Source: Lachnospiraceae bacterium UBA3801 (GTDB lineage: Bacteria > Bacillota > Clostridia > Lachnospirales > Lachnospiraceae). Taken from it: a stretch of 13,419 nt of DNA. Positions 1 through 6,377 of this stretch are shown here, piece after piece (within the stretch, counting starts at the first letter, position 1; every line of letters begins with the position of its first letter). The stretch covers positions 1 through 13,419 of the forward strand of contig DFEN01000096.1 of assembly GCA_002368685.1 (NCBI GenBank). The letters are read 5' to 3'. The notes beneath the pieces were generated by a model, which was given only the letters and a program-made list of their open reading frames with translations, did not search any database and was not told where the DNA came from. A program made the translations under genes and the position numbers.

Positions 1-154
1 TTACTATATATCCAGCAAGAAATACATACAGAACAATTAGTACTCCAAAGAGAAATCCTTTCTGCTTCTTCACAGTAGGATCCTTCACATGACGCAATTC
101 ATTTATTCCAAGAAAATTAATTAATTCCATTTTTATAAGAGTACGAATATTCAT
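1..154 (-). CDS. ABC transporter permease, N-terminal fragment (cut by window edge)
   Basis: About 51 codons are visible, starting MNIRTLIKMELINFLGINE and reaching the first hydrophobic segment (residues ~35-50, GFLFGVLIVLYVFLAGYIV) before the window ends. The start is ATG at 152-154 with a GGAGGC Shine-Dalgarno at 161-166. It begins 16 nt after the stop of the ABC ATPase, so the two are co-transcribed and probably translationally linked. Family knowledge: a charged cytoplasmic N-terminus leading into a first membrane helix, directly after a stand-alone ATPase, is typical of the permease half of YtrB/YtrC-like or ABC-2-type exporters. The fragment is too short to name the permease family from its sequence; the call rests mostly on position. 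The rest of the gene lies to the left of the window. Confidence 0.72.
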   Translation of the reverse strand, partial: MNIRTLIKMELINFLGINELRHVKDPTVKKQKGFLFGVLIVLYVFLAGYIV

Positions 155-170
155 TATTCAGCCTCCAAAT

Positions 171-878
171 CTAAACACTCTCCATAAAGAGTTCTTCCAG
201 CGACTCTCCATCCTTAACAACGTCACTCATCATACCACTAGCCAGAAGCTTTCCACTCTTTATGATTGCAACCTTGTTACAGAGCTTCTCAGCAACTTCA
301 AGTACATGAGTTGAGAAGAAGATTGCACTTCCCTGCTCTGTCATTTCTTTCATTATCTCCTTCAGGATAAATGCCGCCTTAGGATCAAGTCCCACAAAAG
401 GTTCATCCATTATGAGAAGCTTCGGACTATGAAGAAGAGCGGATATTAAAACCAGCTTCTGCTTCATACCATGAGAATATGACGATATCAGATCACCGAG
501 AGAACTAGTAATCTCAAATTTATCTGCATATCCGAGTATCTTCTGTTCCCGCTCTGCGGCAGATACATTATAGATATCTGCCACAAACTGAAGATACTGG
601 ATACCAGTCATAAATTCGTATATATCAGGATTATCAGGGATGTAAGCTATCCTGCGCTTAACCTCCATGGGACTCTCCTTGATATTTATTCCATCGATTA
701 TGACTTCACCCTTGTCAAACTCATGTATTCCTGTAATAGTTTTGAGAAGTGTTGTCTTTCCCGCGCCGTTATGACCGATAAAGGCGTAGATATCTCCCGC
801 TTCAACCGTGAGGGATATATCCTTTATTCCTTTATCTGTTCCTTTATATATTTTGTCTAAGTTCTTTATTTCTAACAT
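171..878 (-). CDS. ABC transporter ATP-binding protein
   Basis: This 235-residue cytoplasmic ATPase should energise the membrane partner encoded just downstream. It has all core motifs: Walker A GHNGAGKTT (35-43), signature SHGMK (135-139), Walker B LLIMDEP (154-160) and the switch histidine H191 (STHVLE). The Q-loop region reads YIPDNPDIYEF, without a clear glutamine, as is common in the BcrA/YtrB/ABC-2 type ATPases. The length fits a single nucleotide-binding domain. I place the start at ATG 876-878 (MLEIKNLDKIYKG), which has AGGAG at good spacing; an upstream ATG at 905 would add nine residues with no ribosome site. The gene has its own promoter and dyad operator upstream (916-975) and follows a terminator, so it can be transcribed separately from the DUF5808 gene. 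The substrate is unknown. In Bacillus, YtrA-linked ABC systems respond to cell-wall antibiotics, so export or envelope defence is an inference only. Confidence 0.95.
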   Translation of the reverse strand: MLEIKNLDKIYKGTDKGIKDISLTVEAGDIYAFIGHNGAGKTTLLKTITGIHEFDKGEVIIDGINIKESPMEVKRRIAYIPDNPDIYEFMTGIQYLQFVADIYNVSAAEREQKILGYADKFEITSSLGDLISSYSHGMKQKLVLISALLHSPKLLIMDEPFVGLDPKAAFILKEIMKEMTEQGSAIFFSTHVLEVAEKLCNKVAIIKSGKLLASGMMSDVVKDGESLEELFMESV

Positions 879-915
879 AGCTTTCTCCTCGATACTCCAG
901 ATCATTTATATTCTT

Positions 916-954
916 TGTATTGTTTGTATTATCTTTTGTAATACAGACAATACA
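916..954. promoter_or_regulatory. Long inverted-repeat operator, probable GntR/YtrA-type site
   Basis: The arms are 916-931 (TGTATTGTTTGTATTA) and 939-954 (TAATACAGACAATACA) around a 7-nt spacer; 15 of 16 positions are complementary. The core TGTATTA-N7-TAATACA is identical in arm and spacer length to the dyad at 2935-2959 upstream of the GntR gene. The site covers the -10 box of the minus-strand ABC promoter (947-952) and the probable transcription start, which suits repression by the GntR protein encoded at 2517-2876. The repressor assignment is inferred from proximity, the repeated motif and the family's habit of autoregulation. Confidence 0.75.
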
Positions 955-975
955 CCTTATTTTTCGTATTGTCAA
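947..975 (-). promoter_or_regulatory. Promoter of the ABC ATPase-permease unit
   Basis: Read on the minus strand: -35 TTGACA (970-975, perfect), 17-nt spacer, -10 TATTGT (947-952, 4 of 6 to consensus). The predicted start point is near 940, inside the operator dyad, leaving a leader of about 60 nt before the ATG at 878. A perfect 8-bp inverted repeat, GACAATAC (946-953) and GTATTGTC (966-973), joins the -10 and -35 boxes. Confidence 0.7.
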
Positions 976-1002
976 GAAAAATCGGAAACAACGTATATTT
1001 AA

Positions 1003-1038
1003 ATAAAAAAAAGGCCGCATACTTAGTACACAGCCTTT
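1003..1038 (-). terminator. Intrinsic terminator after the DUF5808 membrane protein gene
   Basis: On the minus strand AAAGGC (1033-1038) pairs with GCCTTT (1010-1015). The interior can continue pairing with several G-U pairs to a short TAA loop, and a run of about eight T follows (1005-1012). It sits 7 nt past the stop codon of the membrane protein gene and separates that gene from the ABC promoter. Confidence 0.75.
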
Positions 1039-1044
1039 AAGGCA

Positions 1045-2475
1045 CTAATCAGATATTTGATTTACTACCTCATTATAGATTTTCTCAGTTTCCTCGTCAC
1101 TCGGTGCATTTATATAGTATTTCTTTCCTTCAGCACTGATAATAATATAGTTTTTTGTATCTAAATCAAGAAATGTTATACAGCCCCCCTCATCATTTAT
1201 ATTGAACTTTCCTTTATTCATCGGAGGCATGTCATATCCAGCCTCTTTACGAAGCTTAAGCTTGCCAGAGTCTGATTCCATACTAATTTCATCTATACTA
1301 CTTATAGGGATAATATAATCATCCTTCATCTGATGACAGATAACATTTCCATCAGAGAGCCTTACTTCCATCGGTGTCTTACTAAGCACACCAACATATA
1401 TCAACATTATAAATGTGAAGATTACCAGTATCACCGAAACTATGCCTATTATTTTGCCAACCGGATGTGCCATATTTACTGTAGATCCGACACCTACCCT
1501 TTTAGTAATATTCAGTCTCTTATCATCGGGATTATAGTATATCTGTCCAAGTATCCAGTTATCATCATCATCTACCTCAACAGAGGTCTCCTTCTTGTAT
1601 CTCTTCTCTATCTCTTTCTGTCTCTTACCGTAGAAGAATACACCTATCATAATTGCGAACATATATACTGCATATAAAGCTAGATAAATCAACTGATTAT
1701 CCCATATACACATCATTATCATCATAATAATTATAACTACTGTATTAATCCAGGCGAACAATACCATGAAGTTCGCCATATTTTTCTTTTTGGCTCTATT
1801 GTAATTAGCATTGACGTCACTATCTTCAGAGATAACTTCATTTCTGATTCCATCCATCATTAATGCTATGGGAATGAGCATAATACTGATAAAAAGAAGC
1901 GCCCCTGTCATACCAGTCATTATTCGAGCTTGGTATGGAAACTGTCCGGGAAGTAATCCAACGAGCTTAACTACTCCTATATCATTAAGAAGAGCCACTA
2001 GAAAGAATATTGTAGCTATAATATTTGGAACTAATATGCTTGATTTTTTAAGTGCATGAATGGATCCCGCTCCTTTCAAATCCGTATATACTACACCTTT
2101 TTTTGAAGCAATTCCCAGTTCACGCTTAAGACTTTTCATCTCACTATTGCCCTTCGAAAAAGGAACAAACATCAGCACTAAATCAAGAAAAACAAAAGTA
2201 GTCCATACAATAATCCTGATTGTAAAGTCTGGAATAAAACAAAAAAGCACCATAAGAATAAGAGAAATGAAGAGCAGCCATTTCGCATTTTTTCTGCAGG
2301 TTGATGCTATCTCATCTACTCTTTCTGCTGTCTTCTCTTCCTTAAACTCAGTACGGTTAAGTACTCCATATATATATTTCTTATCTCTCCATTTCGCTGG
2401 ATACTCATAGAGAAAAAGGAATAAAACGGTCGGAACCATGATCACCAGCATTATAATATTAAATATAATATTCAT
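1045..2475 (-). CDS. Polytopic membrane protein with DUF5808 and C-terminal PH-like domain
   Basis: This is a 476-residue integral membrane protein. Likely membrane segments lie near residues 1-23, 64-80, 83-106, 146-168, 186-208, 234-257, 261-282 and 341-364. Residues 305-338 (DNWILGQIYYNPDDKRLNI through VGSTVNMAHP) match the DUF5808 pattern of W, GxxYYNPDD, KR and N. The tail from about 368 (VRLSDGNVICHQMKDDYIIPISSIDEISME) looks like a bacterial PH-type beta domain. Family knowledge: such DUF1648/DUF5808 proteins often sit beside YtrA-type GntR regulators and ABC exporters; no DUF1648 is evident here. The start is ATG 2473-2475 with GAAAGG upstream; a TTG seven codons earlier is less likely. 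It lies 41 nt after the GntR gene and is transcribed with it. Its biochemical role is unknown. A sensor or accessory of the ABC system is an inference. Confidence 0.85.
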   Translation of the reverse strand: MNIIFNIIMLVIMVPTVLFLFLYEYPAKWRDKKYIYGVLNRTEFKEEKTAERVDEIASTCRKNAKWLLFISLILMVLFCFIPDFTIRIIVWTTFVFLDLVLMFVPFSKGNSEMKSLKRELGIASKKGVVYTDLKGAGSIHALKKSSILVPNIIATIFFLVALLNDIGVVKLVGLLPGQFPYQARIMTGMTGALLFISIMLIPIALMMDGIRNEVISEDSDVNANYNRAKKKNMANFMVLFAWINTVVIIIMMIMMCIWDNQLIYLALYAVYMFAIMIGVFFYGKRQKEIEKRYKKETSVEVDDDDNWILGQIYYNPDDKRLNITKRVGVGSTVNMAHPVGKIIGIVSVILVIFTFIMLIYVGVLSKTPMEVRLSDGNVICHQMKDDYIIPISSIDEISMESDSGKLKLRKEAGYDMPPMNKGKFNINDEGGCITFLDLDTKNYIIISAEGKKYYINAPSDEETEKIYNEVVNQISD

Positions 2476-2516
2476 ATTTACGCCTTTCAAATACAAACAG
2501 AATAGTATTAGAAGTT

Positions 2517-2876
2517 TTAATAATATTCCTCAATCAACTTCAGGATATCCTTCTTAGGAACCCCTGAAAGTCTTGCCTCGGATACTATACGCTTAAGCTC
2601 AGTTTTGTTCTCGTCACTTAGTACGCCAGACTTACTTATACTCTCTCTGACTCGAGCGCCATTTTTTCTGTCAGTTAGTATATATCCTTCTGACTTAAGT
2701 AGCTGATACACCTTACTGACTGTCATAGTATTGATACCCATTTCCAGCGCTAGAGCACGTACCGTAGGCAGCTGCTCACCGGGAGATAGTTCGCCATTTG
2801 AGATACCAATTACTATCTGATTTCGTATCTGCATATAGATAGGCACATCTGAATATTCATCTATCTTAATTATCAT
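2517..2876 (-). CDS. GntR-family transcriptional regulator, YtrA type
   Basis: This short (119 aa) DNA-binding repressor has an N-terminal winged helix (about residues 8-75: VPIYMQIRNQI, then LPTVRALALEMGINTMTVSKVYQLL, then EGYILTDRKNGARV). A small helical tail of about 40 residues replaces the large ligand-binding domain of other GntR classes. That size and layout define the YtrA subfamily, which usually controls its own operon and an adjacent ABC transporter. The start is ATG at 2876 with AGAGGAAG upstream. Its promoter carries the TGTATTA-N7-TAATACA dyad, repeated before the ABC ATPase, which suggests that it represses both units. The inducer is not visible. B. subtilis YtrA relatives are relieved by cell-envelope antibiotics, so an envelope-stress signal is plausible but inferred. 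Confidence 0.92.
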   Translation of the reverse strand: MIIKIDEYSDVPIYMQIRNQIVIGISNGELSPGEQLPTVRALALEMGINTMTVSKVYQLLKSEGYILTDRKNGARVRESISKSGVLSDENKTELKRIVSEARLSGVPKKDILKLIEEYY

Positions 2877-2934
2877 TTATGCTTCCTCTTAACTGTTTAC
2901 TTGCAGCTAATTCCATTAAAAAAACTGCAGCACC

Positions 2935-2959
2935 TTTGTATTATTTAATGTAATACAAA
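2935..2959. promoter_or_regulatory. Inverted-repeat operator upstream of the GntR gene
   Basis: A perfect 9-bp dyad TTTGTATTA (2935-2943) and TAATACAAA (2951-2959) surrounds a 7-nt spacer. It lies directly downstream of and slightly overlaps the -10 box, so bound protein would block initiation. It matches the core of the dyad at 916-954 in both sequence and spacing. Confidence 0.78.
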
Positions 2960-2986
2960 AATACTACAGTTCTAATCCCTTGTCAA
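2958..2986 (-). promoter_or_regulatory. Promoter of the GntR/DUF5808 unit
   Basis: On the minus strand: -35 TTGACA (2981-2986, perfect), 17-nt spacer, -10 TATTTT (2958-2963). The -35 box lies inside the last codons of the radical SAM gene, whose stop is at 2972-2974. The layout (TTGACA, 17 nt, TATTnT, dyad) is the same as at the ABC promoter. The predicted leader is about 75 nt. Confidence 0.7.
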
Positions 2987-3862
2987 TTTATTTAATTCAT
3001 TAAGAACTCTTTTTTTGTCTGCACTCCACTCCGGTGCTACCAGTATTCTCTTGGGACCATCCCCCGTCATTCGGTGTATTATAATATCCTCTGGAAGTAT
3101 ATCAAGAGAATCTGCAATCAGATCAATATATTCCTCCATTGTCAGGCATTTAAACAGTCCAGCCATGTAATCTTTTTCCAGATCTGTCCCTTTTAATACA
3201 TGAAGCAGCTGAAGCTTGATTCCCTGTACTCCGCTATCTCCTACGTATCTTACAGATTCCAACATATCCTCTCTGGATTCCCCGGGCAGCCCAAGGATCA
3301 CATGAGTTATTATCTCTATATCTCTTCTCTTTAATTCCTCTACAGCCTTATCATATACTGATAAAGGATAACCACGTCTTATATAATCTGCCGTCTTCTC
3401 ATGAATAGTCTGAAGACCAAGCTCGACCCAAACAGGTTTTATTTTGTTTATCTCTCCCAGTAAATTAAGTACATCTTCCGGAAGACAGTCCGGCCTGGTC
3501 CCAATAGATATTGCTACAATATCCGGATGCCTGACCGCCTCCATATATAGAGACTTCAAATGCTCTACAGGAGCATATGTATTCGTAAAAGCCTGAAAAT
3601 AAGCTATATATTTATTGCTTTCTGTTTGGTCAGCAGGCATTTTAGACTCTACTCTTCGTTTGCCACGTTCTATCTGTTCTGTAACAGATAGGCTTCTATC
3701 CTCAGCAAAATCCCCCGAGCCTCCTGCCGAGCAGAATATACAGCCCCTGGTATCTAACCATCCGTCTCTATTAGGACAGGTAAAACCGCCATCAATAGCT
3801 ATCTTGTATATCTTCTGACCATATTTTTCTTTTAAATATTGATTAACCGTTCTTTGCTTCAT
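2972..3862 (-). CDS. Radical SAM protein, YhcC-like (TIGR01212 family)
   Basis: This 296-residue protein opens with the family hallmark KIAIDGGFTCPNRDG and RGCIFC. The cysteines C29, C41 and C44 give the long CX11CX2C spacing used by YhcC/Elp3-like radical SAM enzymes for the 4Fe-4S cluster, in place of the usual CX3CX2C. Later blocks also fit the family: ISIGTRPDCLPED, PVWVELGLQTIHEKT, THVILGLPGESREDM and KLQLLHVLKGTDLEKDY. The protein is cytoplasmic. The family substrate is not established; the similarity to Elp3 hints at RNA or nucleotide chemistry, but this is inference. The start at 3862 follows the tautomerase stop by 7 nt with only a weak GGAA about 15 nt upstream, so translation probably depends on coupling to the upstream gene. 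No terminator is seen after it, so read-through into the GntR unit is possible. Confidence 0.9.
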   Translation of the reverse strand: MKQRTVNQYLKEKYGQKIYKIAIDGGFTCPNRDGWLDTRGCIFCSAGGSGDFAEDRSLSVTEQIERGKRRVESKMPADQTESNKYIAYFQAFTNTYAPVEHLKSLYMEAVRHPDIVAISIGTRPDCLPEDVLNLLGEINKIKPVWVELGLQTIHEKTADYIRRGYPLSVYDKAVEELKRRDIEIITHVILGLPGESREDMLESVRYVGDSGVQGIKLQLLHVLKGTDLEKDYMAGLFKCLTMEEYIDLIADSLDILPEDIIIHRMTGDGPKRILVAPEWSADKKRVLNELNKLTRD

Positions 3863-3869
3863 TTTTTAA

Positions 3870-4211
3870 CTAGAAATTCCTGCCGTTCCAGCCCCAGTCC
3901 GAAGTACCACGATATTCCACATAGATATTGTTACCAGGTATACCAAGCTCCTCTTCATAAATCTTGCAAATCTCTGCAGTCATCTGATCCGCCTGAGAAC
4001 CATTAACAGAACCAAAGACATCCACAGATACATATACACCCTTCTCCAGCTTATTACCAGCAAAGTACAGAGTGTATTCATCCTCAAAACCAACCATCAA
4101 AAAGCTCTCAGGTTTTCCTATGATAGATACAGCCTTTCCAATCTTTGCCTTAAGAACTTCCTTTGTCTCGTCACTAACCTTTACAGTAATTTTTGAATCA
4201 ATAAATGGCAT
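3870..4211 (-). CDS. MIF/phenylpyruvate tautomerase-family protein
   Basis: This 113-residue protein belongs to the tautomerase superfamily, MIF branch. It starts MPFIDSKITVKV, so after removal of Met the catalytic Pro1 is exposed as in all active members. It ends in NNIYVEYRGTSDWGWNGRNF, matching the RVYINYYD...VGWNxxTF end of animal MIF. The length agrees with MIF (about 115 aa). Family reaction: keto-enol tautomerisation of phenylpyruvate or a similar enol acid, as a trimer in the cytosol; animal MIF is also a cytokine. The ATG at 4211 has a very strong AAGGAGG at 7 nt spacing. The gene is the first of a unit with the radical SAM gene and is divergent from the methyltransferase, sharing a 40-bp intergenic region. 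Its own promoter was not clearly identifiable. A physiological substrate cannot be read from the sequence. Confidence 0.88.
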   Translation of the reverse strand: MPFIDSKITVKVSDETKEVLKAKIGKAVSIIGKPESFLMVGFEDEYTLYFAGNKLEKGVYVSVDVFGSVNGSQADQMTAEICKIYEEELGIPGNNIYVEYRGTSDWGWNGRNF

Positions 4212-4212
4212 A

Positions 4213-4241
4213 TTGAACCTCCTTTTATTCTATGCTATATT
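4213..4241 (+). promoter_or_regulatory. Promoter of the TrmH-family methyltransferase, extended -10
   Basis: The elements are -35 TTGAAC (4213-4218), 17-nt spacer, and extended -10 TGC-TATATT (TG at 4233-4234, hexamer 4236-4241). The expected start point is about 4247-4251, immediately before the ATG at 4252. The -35 box abuts the start codon of the divergent tautomerase gene, and the spacer covers that gene's ribosome binding site. Confidence 0.6.
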
Positions 4242-4251
4242 TCTAAATGCT

Positions 4252-5073
4252 ATGAATTATGAATATATAACCAAGGGGAACATCCCCTCAGAACTCAGTA
4301 CTTATTTTAACACAAATGAAGCTCAGCTCCTACATTATTATGAACCAGAGCTGGGACTTTTTGTGGTTGAAAGTCCAATGGTTATAGAAAGAGCTCTTGC
4401 CGCGGGATACGAACCGGTTTCTTTTGTAATGTTAGATACTGTAGCAGATAAATACTGCGAACAGTTCGGTATAATAGATAAACCAATTCCTGTATTCGTC
4501 GGAGACTATGAGACCATTGCGGATCTTACGGGAGTTAATATCACTCGCGGAGTTCTTGCTCTGATGAAGAGAAAGCCTCTCGAATCCATAGAAGAAATCA
4601 CGAAGAATTATAAAAGAATCGCTGTATTTGATGATGTAGAAAATCCAACAAATGTAGGAGCAATGTTTAGATCTGCTGCCGCTCTTGGAATCGAAGCTGT
4701 TATCCTTACCGCTTCTTCTGCCGACCCACTCTACAGACGCGCTTCGCGAGTTAGCGTTGGAACCGTATTTCAGATTCCATGGACAAAGCTAGATAAAAAG
4801 AACAATAGTAGTTCCGATTATATCAAGGAACTGCATAAGCTTTCCTTCAAAACTGCCGCAATGGCACTTACAGATAATTCAATAAGTATAGATGACCCTC
4901 GACTCAAATCCGAAGAAAAACTTGCCATAATCCTAGGTAACGAAGGCTTCGGTCTATCAGATAAAGTTCTAGAAGAAACAGACTACACCGTTAAGATACC
5001 AATGCAGCATAACGTTGACTCTCTTAACGTCGCAGCTGCCAGCTCCATTGTATTCTGGGAACTAACCAAATAA
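4252..5073 (+). CDS. TrmH/SpoU-family RNA 2'-O-methyltransferase
   Basis: This 273-residue SPOUT-class enzyme transfers a methyl group from S-adenosylmethionine to a ribose 2'-OH in rRNA or tRNA. An N-terminal substrate-binding part (1-110) precedes the catalytic knot domain. The three SpoU motifs are present: FDDVENPTNVGAMFRSA (126-142, with catalytic-type N134 and R140), LAIILGNEGFGLSD (224-237) and VKIPMQHNVDSLNVAAASSI (247-266). The exact target nucleotide is not deducible. The open frame runs further upstream, but it is antisense to the tautomerase gene there. The ATG at 4252 gives the N-terminus usual for Clostridial homologues (an EAQLLHYYEPELGLFVVESP block follows). No Shine-Dalgarno precedes this ATG, and the promoter predicts little or no leader. 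It is the only plus-strand gene in the window and a single-gene unit ending in a strong hairpin. Confidence 0.92.
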   Translation: MNYEYITKGNIPSELSTYFNTNEAQLLHYYEPELGLFVVESPMVIERALAAGYEPVSFVMLDTVADKYCEQFGIIDKPIPVFVGDYETIADLTGVNITRGVLALMKRKPLESIEEITKNYKRIAVFDDVENPTNVGAMFRSAAALGIEAVILTASSADPLYRRASRVSVGTVFQIPWTKLDKKNNSSSDYIKELHKLSFKTAAMALTDNSISIDDPRLKSEEKLAIILGNEGFGLSDKVLEETDYTVKIPMQHNVDSLNVAAASSIVFWELTK

Positions 5074-5079
5074 GAAAAT

Positions 5080-5112
5080 GCCACGGAATCAAAGCTCCGT
5101 GGCACATTTTTT
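5080..5112. terminator. Terminator between convergent genes, probably bidirectional
   Basis: A perfect 8-bp stem, GCCACGGA (5080-5087) with TCCGTGGC (5096-5103), surrounds an 8-nt loop. On the plus strand it is followed by TTTTTT (5107-5112), a good terminator for the methyltransferase. On the minus strand the same stem is followed by a moderately T-rich ATTTTCTTATTT tract and can end the signalling operon. The plus-strand T-run overlaps the stop codon of the opposite gene (5111-5113). Confidence 0.85.
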
Positions 5113-6352
5113 ATTTACTGTAGGTTCCAGAAATGTAGCCATAGGCAATTACATTTCCATATTCATTAGGATCCCCCATCTTAGATATAGACAGATAATC
5201 GTAATACATATAGTCCCCTGATAGTGACGGTTCATCGAATTCCATTTCTCTATCACGCCCCGGCTTTGCTTTCATAGCATATACATAAATAGTATATACA
5301 TGATCGCCGTCGCCCTCTGGTGGATATGGACCGATATATTTGAACTCAGGACTATCCCTATATTCCTTTTTATTAGCTCCTGTACTTAGCTCTTCTACTT
5401 TCACGTCCGTTGCCACCCAATGCACCCAATTATTTGCCGTTTCATCAACCATGTATACGTAGTAATAATCCGCACCCTCAACCTTATCAAAGCTGAGCTC
5501 CGGCGAGAGATTTTCACCCTTATCAGTATTTGTAATTCTATCATTCCATCTTCCGTCTATAAGATCTTCAGAGGAAACCTTCATCGTAGCTTTTTCTTTA
5601 AAATCATCTATCGTTTTATCATAATGGCCATTTCTCGATTTGTAAACATATTTCGTCATCGAGAAAACCAACGATATACCGAAGGAAGATATAACAGATG
5701 TTATGACAAGAATAATTATTATACCATTTAGTGAATATCTCTTCTTTCTGGAATCTTCGTATTCGCCGACGTCTGTCACATCTATATATTTCGACGTATT
5801 CTTCTGTCTGAACATAATCACAGCGAAAATAGCGAAGAATAGATGAGCCATCATCATCATAACGAACAGCACTATAGAACCATTTTCACCTAGACTGGTC
5901 CACTTAATCACATAATATATATCCGCAGCCACGAAGATTATATATGCAGCCAGAAAAAGCAGTCCACCTACTATACTGTCGCGTGAATAAACATTTTCTA
6001 CCTTTTCGGTCCTTGGAACCTTCGCAAGGTCATAATCATATACCTTCTTGTCCACAGGCACCTCGAAATGATTCTTCTTAAGGCGTTTAAGATAAATAGT
6101 AGAACCTACAAAAAAAACCACGCTAATAACGAAAAATGGCATAGTCAGCGTACCTAATGAAGAAGCTAAAGCAAATAACAGCATTAGCAGACCATTATCT
6201 CTCAGTGTATCGCCTTTACCACCGGCGAACAAATATGCATAAACTGTCAAAAAGAGAATATATATCAGTATAATCACACCAGACACTATCATTCGTATCA
6301 GCCAGCGTTTTTGCGCTTTCTTATCGTATTTAATTGAATTTGATACTACCAT
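5111..6352 (-). CDS. Six-TM membrane protein with C-terminal PEBP (YbhB/YbcL-like) domain
   Basis: This 413-residue protein has likely membrane segments near residues 18-43, 54-70, 72-89, 126-150, 159-182 and 208-231. A domain of about 165 residues follows, resembling phosphatidylethanolamine-binding/Raf-kinase-inhibitor-like proteins: ENLSPELSF (280-288), VDETANNWVHW (302-312) and YIGPYPPEGDGDHVYTIYVYAM (339-360). His311 and His351 correspond to the conserved pocket histidines. An even number of helices after a cytoplasmic Lys/Arg-rich N-terminus would place the domain inside; one helix more or fewer, as the 54-89 hairpin is ambiguous, would place it outside. Bacterial PEBPs are usually stand-alone soluble proteins, so the membrane fusion is unusual. 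The start is ATG 6352 with AAGGA 11 nt upstream. It lies 25 nt after the hybrid kinase gene and is the last gene of the operon. Its function is unknown; a partner or ligand presenter for the neighbouring sensors is speculation. Confidence 0.8.
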   Translation of the reverse strand: MVVSNSIKYDKKAQKRWLIRMIVSGVIILIYILFLTVYAYLFAGGKGDTLRDNGLLMLLFALASSLGTLTMPFFVISVVFFVGSTIYLKRLKKNHFEVPVDKKVYDYDLAKVPRTEKVENVYSRDSIVGGLLFLAAYIIFVAADIYYVIKWTSLGENGSIVLFVMMMMAHLFFAIFAVIMFRQKNTSKYIDVTDVGEYEDSRKKRYSLNGIIIILVITSVISSFGISLVFSMTKYVYKSRNGHYDKTIDDFKEKATMKVSSEDLIDGRWNDRITNTDKGENLSPELSFDKVEGADYYYVYMVDETANNWVHWVATDVKVEELSTGANKKEYRDSPEFKYIGPYPPEGDGDHVYTIYVYAMKAKPGRDREMEFDEPSLSGDYMYYDYLSISKMGDPNEYGNVIAYGYISGTYSK

Positions 6353-6377
6353 TACTTGTTAGGTCCTTCTATATTTT

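Noticed and set aside
879..905. Nine-residue N-terminal extension of the ABC ATPase
   Set aside because: Family proteins begin at MLEIKNL; the downstream ATG at 878 has an AGGAG site, while the upstream ATG has none.
1333..1677. Plus-strand open frame of 114 codons inside the DUF5808 gene
   Set aside because: It is antisense to a clearly coding membrane protein gene, has low-complexity Tyr/Ile-rich translation and no domain. The same applies to plus-strand frames at 1811-2410, 7140-7376, 8079-9164 and 9818-11905.
2902..2930. Hairpin TGCAG...CTGCA in the GntR gene leader
   Set aside because: Only five base pairs with a loop of about 20 nt and no T-run; not convincing as a terminator or regulatory structure.
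4072..4251. Upstream extension of the methyltransferase reading frame by 60 codons
   Set aside because: The extension is antisense to the tautomerase gene, has a non-family sequence, and would place the start upstream of the promoter.
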